Shown one piece after another: positions 50,865 through 59,505 of a stretch of DNA of 64,000 bases. A model generated the notes under the pieces. That model was not told where the DNA came from, ran no database searches, and worked only from the letters and a program-made list of their open reading frames with translations. Every line of letters begins with the position of its first letter. Positions within the stretch are counted from its first letter, which is position 1. The translations under genes and the position numbers were made by a program. Origin of the DNA: Usitatibacter rugosus (GTDB lineage Bacteria > Pseudomonadota > Gammaproteobacteria > Burkholderiales > Usitatibacteraceae); the NCBI RefSeq assembly GCF_013003965.1, contig NZ_CP053069.1, positions 2,821,419 to 2,885,418 of the forward strand. Reading direction: 5' to 3'.

Positions 50865-51692
50865 ATGGCCTACAAACCGCAGCTTTCGCACGCGGCCCGC
50901 CCCGCCACGTACACGGTCGACGCGCGTGACGAGACCGGCGCCATCGTCCCGACGCCCATCGCCGGCGAGCATCCCCTCACGCTCTACGTCGACAAGAAGG
51001 AAGTCATCACGATGATGACCCTGGGCGCGGCCCCCGAGGCGCTGGCGCTCGGGTTCCTGCGCAACCAGCGGCTCGTGAAGTCGATCGAGGAGATCGTCGC
51101 CGTCAACGTCGACTGGGAAGTGAACGCGGTGGCCATCACCACCAGGAACGGCCTCGAAGACCTCGATGCCCGCACCGAGAAGCGCACCGCGACCACCGGC
51201 TGCGGCCAGGGCACCGTGTTCGGCGACCTGATGGAAGACATCGACTCGATCAAGCTCACGGACGACGTGAAGCTCGAGGAGGAAACACTCTTCGCGTTGC
51301 TGAACGCCGTGCGCCTGCACGAATCCATCTACAAGCAAGCGGGCGCCGTGCACGGCTGTGCGCTCGCGAAGGGTAGCGAGATCCTCACGTTCGTCGAAGA
51401 CGTCGGCCGCCACAACGCCGTCGACGCGATCGCGGGATGGATGTGGCTGGAGGGCGTGACCGGCGAGGACAAGGTGTTTTATACGACCGGCCGCCTCACT
51501 TCCGAGATGGTGATCAAGGCAGCCCAGATGGGCATTCCCTTCCTCGTCTCGCGCTCGGGCCTCACGAAGATGGGCCACGAGATCGCGGAGAAGGTCGGCA
51601 TCACCATGATCGGGCGCGCGGTGAACAAGCATTACCTGCTTTTCACCGGGGAGCATCGCTTCGTGAAGAAGGCCGCTCTCGCGCATGGTTGA
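50865..51692 (+). CDS. fdhD: formate dehydrogenase accessory sulfurtransferase
   Basis: FdhD transfers sulfur from IscS to the molybdenum cofactor of formate dehydrogenase, needed for activity. The 275 residues align with the family: TPIAGEHPLTLYVDKKEV, LGFLRNQRLV, AGAVHGCALA and the C-terminal VEDVGRHNAVDAIAG. The family CxxC is CGQG here (Cys113), so only one of the two cysteines is present. It abuts moaA with no gap and overlaps mobA by 8 bp. Confidence 0.93.
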   Translation: MAYKPQLSHAARPATYTVDARDETGAIVPTPIAGEHPLTLYVDKKEVITMMTLGAAPEALALGFLRNQRLVKSIEEIVAVNVDWEVNAVAITTRNGLEDLDARTEKRTATTGCGQGTVFGDLMEDIDSIKLTDDVKLEEETLFALLNAVRLHESIYKQAGAVHGCALAKGSEILTFVEDVGRHNAVDAIAGWMWLEGVTGEDKVFYTTGRLTSEMVIKAAQMGIPFLVSRSGLTKMGHEIAEKVGITMIGRAVNKHYLLFTGEHRFVKKAALAHG

Positions 51693-52269
51693 GGTCACGG
51701 GCCTCGTCCTCGCCGGCGGCCAGGGCAGCCGCATGGGCGGCGTCGACAAGGGGCTGCAGCCGTTTCGCGGCAAGCCGATGGTCGAGCACGTGCTGGAGCG
51801 CCTCGTTCCCCAGGTCGACGAAGTGCTCGTCAACGCGAACCGCAACCCGGAGGCCTACGAGCGCTTCGGGCACCGCGTGATTGCCGACGAGATCCCCGGC
51901 TTCGCCGGTCCGCTCGCGGGGTTCGAACGCGGCCTCGCCCACGCGAAGGGCTCCCTCGTCGTCACCGTGCCGTGCGATTCGCCTTTCCTGCCGCGCGATC
52001 TCGTCGAGCGCCTGCGGGGCGCCCTCGAGGGGCGCAATGCCGAGCTCGCCGTCGCGAAGACCGGCGACCAGGCCCATCCCGTCTTCTGCCTCATGCGCCG
52101 GGAGGTCCACGCGTCGCTCACCGCATTCCTCGCCTCGGGCCAGCGCAAGATCGACCGCTGGTACGCGAGCATCCGCTTCATCGAGGTCGCGTTCGACGAC
52201 GAGCCCGACGCCTTCCTCAACATCAACACGCGCGAAGAGCTCTCGAGCCTCGAGCCTCCCAAGGGCTAG
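51685..52269 (+). CDS. mobA: molybdenum cofactor guanylyltransferase
   Basis: Attaches GMP to molybdopterin to make the MGD cofactor of FdhA. The 194 residues start VTGLVLAGGQGSRMGGVDKGL, the nucleotidyltransferase signature, with LVPQVDEVLVNANRNPEAYE and VTVPCDSPFLPRDL (metal Asp). Overlap with fdhD is 8 bp, so translation is coupled. Length fits the family. The next gene starts 2 bp after the stop. Confidence 0.93.
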   Translation: MVEVTGLVLAGGQGSRMGGVDKGLQPFRGKPMVEHVLERLVPQVDEVLVNANRNPEAYERFGHRVIADEIPGFAGPLAGFERGLAHAKGSLVVTVPCDSPFLPRDLVERLRGALEGRNAELAVAKTGDQAHPVFCLMRREVHASLTAFLASGQRKIDRWYASIRFIEVAFDDEPDAFLNINTREELSSLEPPKG

Positions 52270-52271
52270 CG

Positions 52272-52823
52272 TTGGGCCGAGCGCTGCGTGCGCCCCGGCC
52301 GCCGCTGCCCCGCTTCGCGGTCGCGTGGTTTCCCGCATTCGAAGACCTGGAGAGCATCGAGTCGTATCGGCGGCGCCACGACCCGCAGGCCACGACGATC
52401 GCCGCGCATCTCACGCTCGTCTTCCCCTTCCCCACCGCGCTCACGGCCTTGCAAGTGGAGACGCACGTGCGCAAGGTCGCCTCCGGTTGGCCGCCGATCG
52501 CGGTCACGTTCCGGCCCGTGCGCGGGGTCGGCAACGAGTTCGTGATGCTGATGGCCACGCGCGGCGCCGCCGCGGTCATGCAATTCCACGACACCCTCTA
52601 TACGCGCTCGATCCGCCCGCATCTTCGCAAGGACATCCCCTACGAGCCCCACATCACGATCGCCCGCCAGCCCGAGCCGGAGCGCTACGAGGCGGCGCTC
52701 GCGGAGGCCGAGGCCGAATTCCACGGCGAGTTCAGCAGCGTGCTCCGCGAAGTGACGCTGCTTTCGTGGCGTGCGGACGGTAAAATCGAACGTCTGAACA
52801 CCCTGCCTCTGGATTCCCGCTGA
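52272..52823 (+). CDS. 2H phosphoesterase (2'-5' RNA ligase-like)
   Basis: A 183-residue cytoplasmic protein with two HxT motifs, HLTLVFP and HITIAR, about 90 residues apart, the signature of the 2H (LigT/2'-5' RNA ligase) superfamily. The only codon fitting the frame near mobA is TTG at 52272, 2 bp after its stop, so the true start is not certain. It sits between mobA and moeA and is not a known molybdenum cofactor gene. It may be a cyclic phosphodiesterase acting on RNA or nucleotides. Confidence 0.75.
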   Translation: MGRALRAPRPPLPRFAVAWFPAFEDLESIESYRRRHDPQATTIAAHLTLVFPFPTALTALQVETHVRKVASGWPPIAVTFRPVRGVGNEFVMLMATRGAAAVMQFHDTLYTRSIRPHLRKDIPYEPHITIARQPEPERYEAALAEAEAEFHGEFSSVLREVTLLSWRADGKIERLNTLPLDSR

Positions 52824-52824
52824 C

Positions 52825-54093
52825 ATGGCCACGCTCACGATTGCCCAGGCTTCCTGCGCCGACGACTACGACCCCAACTCGATGCCCGTCGCGAAGGCGC
52901 GCGAGTTCATCTTCCGGTTCCTCGAGCCCGTGCGCGCCACCGTGCGCGTGCCGATCCGCGACGCGCTGGGCCGCGTGCTCGCCGAGGAGGTGATCTCGCC
53001 TGTCGACGTGCCCTCGCATCGCAACTCCGCGATGGACGGCTGGGCGGTGCGCGGCGCGGACCTCGCGGCCACGGGCGATACCACGCTGACCGAGATCGGA
53101 GCCTCGTTCGCGGGCCGTCCCTTCAAAGGCACGCTCGGCGCCGGACAATGCGTGCGCATCATGACGGGCGGCGTCGTGCCCGAGGGCGCGGATACGGTCG
53201 TGATGCAGGAGCGCGCGAAAGCCGAAGGCACGAAGGTCGCGATGGCCGCGGGCCAGAAGACCGGGCAGAACGTGCGCGAGGCCGGCGAGGATCTCAAGCG
53301 CGGCTCGGTGGCGCTCGCGAAGGGCCGCGTGATCCGCCCGTCGGAGCTGGGGCTCATCGCCTCCCTCGGCATCGGCGAGATCGCCGTCTACCGGAAGCTG
53401 CGCGTCGCGTTCTTCTCGACCGGCGACGAGCTGAAGGGCATCGGCACGACGCTCGGCGAAGGCGAGATCTACGACTCCAACCGCTACACGCTCTACGGAA
53501 TGCTCACGCGCCTGGGCTGCGAGGTGCTGGATCTCGGCGTCGTCCGCGACGACCCCGCGTTGATCGAGCGCGCGTTCCAGGAAGCGGCCGCGAGCGCCGA
53601 CGTCGTGATCACCAGCGGCGGCGTCTCGGTGGGCGAGGCGGACTTCGTGAAGGCCATGCTCGCCAAGCTGGGCGAGGTCGTCTTCTGGAAGATCGCGATG
53701 AAGCCGGGCCGCCCGCTCGCCTACGGAAAGATCGGCAGCGCGCACTTCTTCGGCCTGCCCGGCAACCCCGTCTCGGTGATGGCCACTTTCTACCAGTTCG
53801 TGCGCGAGGCAATGCTGATCCTCATGGGCGCGAACCCGGTCGATCCCGTGCCGTCCTTCAAGGCCGTGTGCACGTTGAAACTGAAGAAGGCTCCCGGACG
53901 TACTGAATTCCAGCGGGGCATCCTCACGCGTGGCGCCGACGGCAGCTGGACGGTGCGACCCACGGGCGAGCAGGGCTCCGGAATCCTGAAATCGATGAGC
54001 GATGCCAACTGTTTCATCATCCTCGGCGACGACGTGGGCAACGTCGAAGCCGGATCGACCGTCGACGTCCAGCTGCTGGAGGGCGTCGTTTGA
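52825..54093 (+). CDS. moeA: molybdopterin molybdenumtransferase
   Basis: Inserts molybdate into adenylylated molybdopterin. The 422 residues have SAMDGWAVR, VRIMTGGVVPEGADTVVMQE, STGDELKGIG, the molybdopterin-binding TSGGVSVGEADFV and GLPGNPVSVMATF of MoeA/MogA-type domains, and a C-terminal domain IV. It starts 1 bp after the 2H gene stop, and its stop overlaps the hotdog gene as TTGA. Complete and typical. Confidence 0.95.
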   Translation: MATLTIAQASCADDYDPNSMPVAKAREFIFRFLEPVRATVRVPIRDALGRVLAEEVISPVDVPSHRNSAMDGWAVRGADLAATGDTTLTEIGASFAGRPFKGTLGAGQCVRIMTGGVVPEGADTVVMQERAKAEGTKVAMAAGQKTGQNVREAGEDLKRGSVALAKGRVIRPSELGLIASLGIGEIAVYRKLRVAFFSTGDELKGIGTTLGEGEIYDSNRYTLYGMLTRLGCEVLDLGVVRDDPALIERAFQEAAASADVVITSGGVSVGEADFVKAMLAKLGEVVFWKIAMKPGRPLAYGKIGSAHFFGLPGNPVSVMATFYQFVREAMLILMGANPVDPVPSFKAVCTLKLKKAPGRTEFQRGILTRGADGSWTVRPTGEQGSGILKSMSDANCFIILGDDVGNVEAGSTVDVQLLEGVV

Positions 54094-54545
54094 AGGCCGT
54101 GTCCGCGCTGGACCGCACGGGCACCGGCCTCGAATACCTGCAGAAGATCGTCTCCGGCGAGTACGGCAACGTGCCGATCGGCGACCACGTGGGCTTCCGG
54201 ATGGTCGAGGTGTCGAAGGGACGGATCGTCTTCAGCGGGGATCCGGGCGAGAACGTCCTCAACCTCATCGGCACGGTCCACGGTGGCTATGCGGCCACCA
54301 TCCTCGACAGCGCGCTCGCCCTCTCGGTGCTCTCCTCGCTCGACGCCGATTCCAACTTCACGACCCTCGAGATCAAGGTGAACTACGTCCGCCCGATCAC
54401 CCCGGGCATGGCCGTGCGGGCCGAGGGCAACGTGGTCCATGCCGGCCGCCGGGTAGCCACCTCGGAGGCCCGCCTGACCGACTCGGAAGGGCGTCTTTTG
54501 GCCCATGGAACGACTACCTGCCTGATCCTTCCCCGGAAACAGTGA
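54090..54545 (+). CDS. PaaI-type hotdog thioesterase
   Basis: A 151-residue cytoplasmic protein starting with TTG that overlaps the moeA stop as TTGA. Hotdog motif GTVHGGYAATILDSALALSV gives the conserved catalytic Asp; later LEIKVNYVRPITPG and GRRVATSEARLTD fit PaaI/YdiI-like acyl-CoA thioesterases. GTG at 54099 is an alternative start. It closes the plus-strand unit. Substrate unknown; its place in a Mo-cofactor run is not functionally explained. Confidence 0.87.
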   Translation: MKAVSALDRTGTGLEYLQKIVSGEYGNVPIGDHVGFRMVEVSKGRIVFSGDPGENVLNLIGTVHGGYAATILDSALALSVLSSLDADSNFTTLEIKVNYVRPITPGMAVRAEGNVVHAGRRVATSEARLTDSEGRLLAHGTTTCLILPRKQ

Positions 54546-54652
54546 TTTTTCTCCTTGTAATGCATGCAGGGGTGGGGTAAAAACACAGTCGAATCAGCTA
54601 AAAACGCAGTCGAATCAATAAGAAATACAGGCCCTTGGGAGGGCACAAGAAC
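54546..54652 (+). promoter_or_regulatory. leader region of the heme-repeat-barrel gene with 21-bp-spaced direct repeats
   Basis: A 19-mer TAAAAACRCAGTCGAATCA occurs twice (54578-54596 and 54599-54617), exactly 21 bp apart, followed by a looser third copy of its first half near 54620. Two helical turns separate the copies, so a protein would bind one face. An 8-bp palindrome TGCATGCA lies at 54561-54568. A strong ribosome site GGGAGGG (54637-54643) precedes the ATG at 54653. No clear sigma-70 promoter is seen. Confidence 0.6.
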
Positions 54653-57600
54653 ATGCAGAAGGCCCCGCGCACCCCCGCCGTCCATCTCGGTCGGCTCCTC
54701 CGGCTCGTCACCCCGGGCTTCGCCTTCGCGCTGGCCCTGGGCGCTGCCCTCCCCGCCGCCGCCGTGCCCCCCGCCACGCCGAACTGGGACGCCCAGCTCT
54801 GCGCCAACTGCCACGGACTGAACGGCGCCCGCGTCAATGCGGCAGGCGCCTCAACGGTCATCGTCCGGGCGAACGACGCGACGCCCACGGGACATGGAAT
54901 GGGCCTCTCCGCGGGCCAGCTCGCGGCCGTGGGCGCGATCGCCACCGAGCTCAACACCTACTTCCAGCACCCCGAGGTGCTGGGACCGTTCGTCCAGTCG
55001 CGGTCGGTGGCCTTTGGAGACACCACCAACGCCATCCTCATCGACAACCTGGTCAACGACGGCGGCGCCCCGGGGGGCGCCGTCATCCTCACGACCAAGG
55101 CCGGAACCCTCGCGCCCTCGCATGGCACCCTCACCACGGGCACGCCCAGCAGCTTCAACATCAACTACTCGCACCGGGCTTCCGACAACACATGCGCCTC
55201 CGATGCCTTCGACATCCAGGGCACGGGACGCGCGGATACGTCGAATCGCCGGGTCAACATCACCGTCACCGCTCCCTCGTTCTCGGCCAACGCGGCGAAC
55301 ATCGGGCCGATTGCTTATTCCACTTCGCAGCAGACCTTCAACATCGGAGGTTCCATCGCAGTCGGCGGCGGCGGCACGCCGACGGGCATCTCGCTGGGCG
55401 CCGTGACCGGCGTCGGCACGCTCGTCACAACCGGAACCAGCTCGGTGCGCTACACCGCCACCGGCAACACTTACTCGGGCACCGTCAGCGCGACGTATAC
55501 CGCGACGGGCCCGACCGCCTGTGGCCTCTCCGATTCGGCAACGGTGACGATCACCGTGAGCCAGCCGGCGAATCCCACGGCCAACTCCTTCACCGCACCC
55601 GCGATCCCCGCATCCGCCGGCAGCGTGAGCAACATCAGTGCCCTGGCCCAGTACGCGGGCTTCACGCGCACGTCGCCCCTTTCGATCGTGACCCAGCCGC
55701 CTCCGGGCGAAGGCACCGTGACAGTCCTGGACGCCACCACGTTCCAGTACACGGCGAGCGGCTTCTCCGGCACGACGTCGTTCACCTACCAGGTCCTCGG
55801 CCCGACGGGAAGCACTGCCGCCTCGACCATCCGCACCATCACGCTCAATCCCACCGATGCCCCGGTCGCGGGCAACGGCACATCGGCGGCGACGCCGTTC
55901 AACACGTTCATCGACGTGGATGTCTCGTCGTTCATCGCCGGCTCCTTCACGAGCGTCGCGGTCGCCGGAGCGGCGACCAACGGCACGGCCGTCTTCCAGG
56001 CCGGCAACGTGATCCGCTTCACGCCGACCGCTGGCTTCTTCGGCACGGGCACCTTCCAGTTCACGGCCACCGGCTCGGGCGGTCCTTCGCCCACGCTGGG
56101 CACCATCTCGGTCCCCGTCAATCCCCCGGCTCCGACGGCCGCCGCCACGACGGCCAACGTGGCGTACAACACCGCCACGCCCATCGACGTCGCGACGTTG
56201 ATCGCGCCGTCCACGATCCTCGTGCCGACCACCGTGACGACGCAGAACGCCACGAACGGCACCGTCGGTGTCGTCGGCACCGTCGTCACGTTCACGCCGA
56301 CCGCCGGATACATCGGCGCGGCAAGCTTCCAATACCGCGCCACCAACGCCACCGGCCAGTCGGCGTTCGCGACCGTGACCCTCACGGTGCAGCCGCCGGC
56401 GGCCCCCACCGCGACCGCCATCGACGTGAACGTCTCGGCGACGCTGCCGACGCCGATCGACGTCTCGGCACTGATTACGAGCGTCGTCTCGAGCCTCACG
56501 ATCAGCACCCAGGCCACGAGCGGCACTGCCAGCGTGACTTCGCCCACGGTGATCACCTACGCGCCGGGCGCCAACTTCGTGGTGTCGGACACGTTCTTCT
56601 ACCAGGCGGTCGGCCCCGGCGGCACGTCGGCCCCGGCGCGCATCCGCGTCTTCTACAGCAACGCGCCGATCACGCCGGATGTCACGATCACCGTGCCGTT
56701 CAACACGCTGGTCGACGTCGACCTCGCCTCGCGCATCACCGGCACGTACAGCGGGACGATCAACTTCCCGCAGGTCCCCGCGAATGGCGAGCTCATCGTT
56801 CGCGGCAGCGTGATCAGCTACCGTCCGAATGCGAACTTCACCGGTTCCGACACCTTCACCTACATGGTGACCGGCACCGGCGGCCCCTCGCGCGCCGGCA
56901 CCGTGCGCATCACGGTGAACCCGCAGATCGCCCAGACGACGGGCGGCATGGTCACCACGTCGTTCAACACGCCGACGCAGATCGACCTCACGCGCTTCGT
57001 GACCGGCATCACCACCGGATACACGATCACGGTCGCGCCGGAGCACGGCAGCCTCACCGTGTCGGGCAACATCGCCACCTACACCCCCGCGCCTGGCTAC
57101 TTCGGCCCGGACCAGTTCACGTTCGTCGCGCGCAACGGCGCCGGCACCTCGCCTCCGGCAACCGTCACGATCACCGTCGGGTCCCTGAGGCCGGTGGCCA
57201 ACCCGGCCTCCCTGGTCGTCGACCTGAACTCGTCGCGCTCGATCGACACGGCGTCGCTCATCTCCGGTTCCGGCGTCACGGGCGTCACCGTCACGCGCAA
57301 GCCCGCCCACGGCACGATCGAAGTGAACGGCACCACGTTCACGTACACGCCGAACCACAACTTCTTCGGCAGCGACTCGTTCCAGTACGTCGCGTTCGGC
57401 AACCTCGGCTCGTCGACGCCGGCCACGATCAGCATCACGGTCACGGGCCGCCCCGACCCGCGCGACGATCCGGATGTCCGCGGACTCGTCGATGCGCAGT
57501 CCCAGGTGCCCTCGCGATTCACGCGCGCGCAGGTGTCGAACTTCCAGCGCCGCATGGAAACCCTCCACCGCGGCCCGGACTCGGCCTTCCCCGAGAAGCC

Positions 57601-59494
57601 GGTGAAGCCCGAAGCGGCTCCGGCCGGCGGCGCGACCGCCCCCACCAGCAGCGCTCCGGCTCCCGCGGGCGCACCCACCTCGCTCGTCCCGAGCGCGGAC
57701 GGCAGTGCTTCGCCGAGCGCCGGCGCGACGATTCCGGGCATGAGCCCGCTCGTGAGCTCGCTCATCAGCCTCGCCGCCTCGCAGACCGTCGGGCTCAACG
57801 GCGCCACCGAGATCCGCAGCGGCCTGAGCGTCTGGATCGCGGGCCTCGCGACCTTCGGCGAGCTGGACAGCGAAGGCGGCCGCAGCGGCTCGCGCTTCAG
57901 CACCGACGGCATGAGCGCGGGCATCGACAAGCGCCTCGCCGACAACCTCGTGGTCGGCCTGGGCGGCGGCTACGCGCGCGATCGCACCGGCGTGGGCAGC
58001 AACGGCACCAACAACAAGTCGCGCGGCTCGTCGTTCGCCCTCTACGGCAGCTTCCAGCCCTCGGCGCGGACCTACCTCGACATGATGGTGGGCCTGGGCA
58101 CGATCGACATGGACAGCCAGCGCTACGTGACCGAGCTCGGCCAGTTCGCGACCGCCACGCGCAAGGTGGACCAGGTGTTCGGCTCCCTCGCCGGCGGCTA
58201 CGAATGGCGCCAGGACGGCATCCTCGTCTCGCCGTACGGCCGCCTGGACTTCGCGCAGGACAAGTTCAAGACCGCGACCGAAACGGGCGCCGACCAGTAC
58301 AACCTCGTCTTCAACGGCCAGACGCAGAAGAACTCCGCGGGCGCCGTCGGCCTGCGAGCCGAGTCGCAGCACGAGATGGACTACGGCCGCGTCATCCCGC
58401 GCCTGCGCGTCGAGTATCGCCGCGAGTTCCAGGACGACAAGACCACGGTGCTCAACTACGCCGACCTCTTCGGGGGACCGGAGTACTCGGTCTCGAGCAA
58501 GGGCACCAGCCGCAACTCGGTGCTGCTCGGCATCGGCTCCGACTTCCTCGTCTCCGGCGGCCTCAAGCTCGGGTTCGACTACACGGTCGAGCGCAACTCC
58601 GGCTCGAAGAACGTACAGTCGGTGCGCCTGGTCGCCGTGCAGGATCTGGACTTCAAGGACCTGCCGCCGTTCCGCTTCACGTCCTCGTCCCTGGCGCGCC
58701 CCATCTCCGTCGATTTCGGCGCGAGCTACGACGACAACGTGAGCCGCGGCCGCCTCGACAGCGAGAAGCGCTCCGACAGCCTCTTCAGCCTCGGCGTCGG
58801 CCAGGAATACGTGGTCCCGATCGGCACCAACTTCCGCCTGGTCGCCACGCCGCTCGTCACCGGCGAGAAGTTCCGCCGCTGGGCCGGCCTGGGCCGCTTC
58901 TCCGGCGGCGCGTCGGGCGAGGTCCAGTACCGCACCTCGGGCGCCTTCGACGCCACGACCTTCGCCATCAAGGGCAGCGCGATCTACGACCAGTACGAGT
59001 CGAGCCTGCGTACCGGCGGGCGCTACTTCCTCGGCGTGAACGCGCGGCGCTCGATCACCGACAAGATCGACCTCTTCGCCGAAGCCGGCGGCAACCGCCG
59101 CGAGGGCAAGAGCGAGGTGTTCCAGCTTCGCGACTGGGTGGCCAAGGCGAACCTCGACTACTCGCTGGGCCGCAACGGGCTGGTGTACGTGTCGGGCGAA
59201 TACCGCAAGGGCGACACCTTCGCCTCGGGCCTGCCTTCGCTCACCAACGCCGCGATCGCCGACGTGTTCGTGATCGACGACGCGTTCGAGAACCAGCTCG
59301 TGGCCTACCGCCTCGATGCGCGCACCGTGCTCGGCACCGTCGGCTACAACCGGCCGCTGGGCCCGCGCGACTCGCTCGACTTCTCGTATCGCCGCGTGCA
59401 GACCGATCCGTCGCACAAGCCCAGCTTCGACGCCGGCGGCCCGCTGAAATACATCGATAACCAGTATTCCATCGTGTACCTGCTCCGCTTCTAG
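54653..59494 (+). CDS. exported heme-c / Ig-repeat / double beta-barrel autotransporter-like protein
   Basis: A 1613-residue protein. After a signal peptide (about 1-38, ending AAA) come a class I cytochrome c-like mini-domain with CANCH at 50-54, a candidate distal Met83 and a C-terminal-type helix SAGQLAAVGAIATELNTYF (86-104). Residues 105-303 are beta-rich with a Cys pair. Seven tandem Ig-like (Big_9/cadherin-like) repeats of 86-95 residues run from about 304 to 931 with starts near 304, 399, 490, 580, 670, 756 and 843, each ending in a PTAGFFGTGTFQF-like motif. After a Pro/Ala linker comes an autotransporter-type barrel (about 1033-1340), then a second barrel-like region (1345-1613) ending in LLRF, an outer-membrane C-terminal signature. 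The start was chosen over an upstream TTG for its ribosome site. Confidence 0.82.
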   Translation: MQKAPRTPAVHLGRLLRLVTPGFAFALALGAALPAAAVPPATPNWDAQLCANCHGLNGARVNAAGASTVIVRANDATPTGHGMGLSAGQLAAVGAIATELNTYFQHPEVLGPFVQSRSVAFGDTTNAILIDNLVNDGGAPGGAVILTTKAGTLAPSHGTLTTGTPSSFNINYSHRASDNTCASDAFDIQGTGRADTSNRRVNITVTAPSFSANAANIGPIAYSTSQQTFNIGGSIAVGGGGTPTGISLGAVTGVGTLVTTGTSSVRYTATGNTYSGTVSATYTATGPTACGLSDSATVTITVSQPANPTANSFTAPAIPASAGSVSNISALAQYAGFTRTSPLSIVTQPPPGEGTVTVLDATTFQYTASGFSGTTSFTYQVLGPTGSTAASTIRTITLNPTDAPVAGNGTSAATPFNTFIDVDVSSFIAGSFTSVAVAGAATNGTAVFQAGNVIRFTPTAGFFGTGTFQFTATGSGGPSPTLGTISVPVNPPAPTAAATTANVAYNTATPIDVATLIAPSTILVPTTVTTQNATNGTVGVVGTVVTFTPTAGYIGAASFQYRATNATGQSAFATVTLTVQPPAAPTATAIDVNVSATLPTPIDVSALITSVVSSLTISTQATSGTASVTSPTVITYAPGANFVVSDTFFYQAVGPGGTSAPARIRVFYSNAPITPDVTITVPFNTLVDVDLASRITGTYSGTINFPQVPANGELIVRGSVISYRPNANFTGSDTFTYMVTGTGGPSRAGTVRITVNPQIAQTTGGMVTTSFNTPTQIDLTRFVTGITTGYTITVAPEHGSLTVSGNIATYTPAPGYFGPDQFTFVARNGAGTSPPATVTITVGSLRPVANPASLVVDLNSSRSIDTASLISGSGVTGVTVTRKPAHGTIEVNGTTFTYTPNHNFFGSDSFQYVAFGNLGSSTPATISITVTGRPDPRDDPDVRGLVDAQSQVPSRFTRAQVSNFQRRMETLHRGPDSAFPEKPVKPEAAPAGGATAPTSSAPAPAGAPTSLVPSADGSASPSAGATIPGMSPLVSSLISLAASQTVGLNGATEIRSGLSVWIAGLATFGELDSEGGRSGSRFSTDGMSAGIDKRLADNLVVGLGGGYARDRTGVGSNGTNNKSRGSSFALYGSFQPSARTYLDMMVGLGTIDMDSQRYVTELGQFATATRKVDQVFGSLAGGYEWRQDGILVSPYGRLDFAQDKFKTATETGADQYNLVFNGQTQKNSAGAVGLRAESQHEMDYGRVIPRLRVEYRREFQDDKTTVLNYADLFGGPEYSVSSKGTSRNSVLLGIGSDFLVSGGLKLGFDYTVERNSGSKNVQSVRLVAVQDLDFKDLPPFRFTSSSLARPISVDFGASYDDNVSRGRLDSEKRSDSLFSLGVGQEYVVPIGTNFRLVATPLVTGEKFRRWAGLGRFSGGASGEVQYRTSGAFDATTFAIKGSAIYDQYESSLRTGGRYFLGVNARRSITDKIDLFAEAGGNRREGKSEVFQLRDWVAKANLDYSLGRNGLVYVSGEYRKGDTFASGLPSLTNAAIADVFVIDDAFENQLVAYRLDARTVLGTVGYNRPLGPRDSLDFSYRRVQTDPSHKPSFDAGGPLKYIDNQYSIVYLLRF

Positions 59495-59505
59495 GGGATG
59501 ACCGC

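Noticed and set aside
54546-54652. Riboswitch in the heme-repeat leader.
   Set aside because: No cyclic-di-GMP or other known aptamer core could be recognised; only direct repeats are seen.
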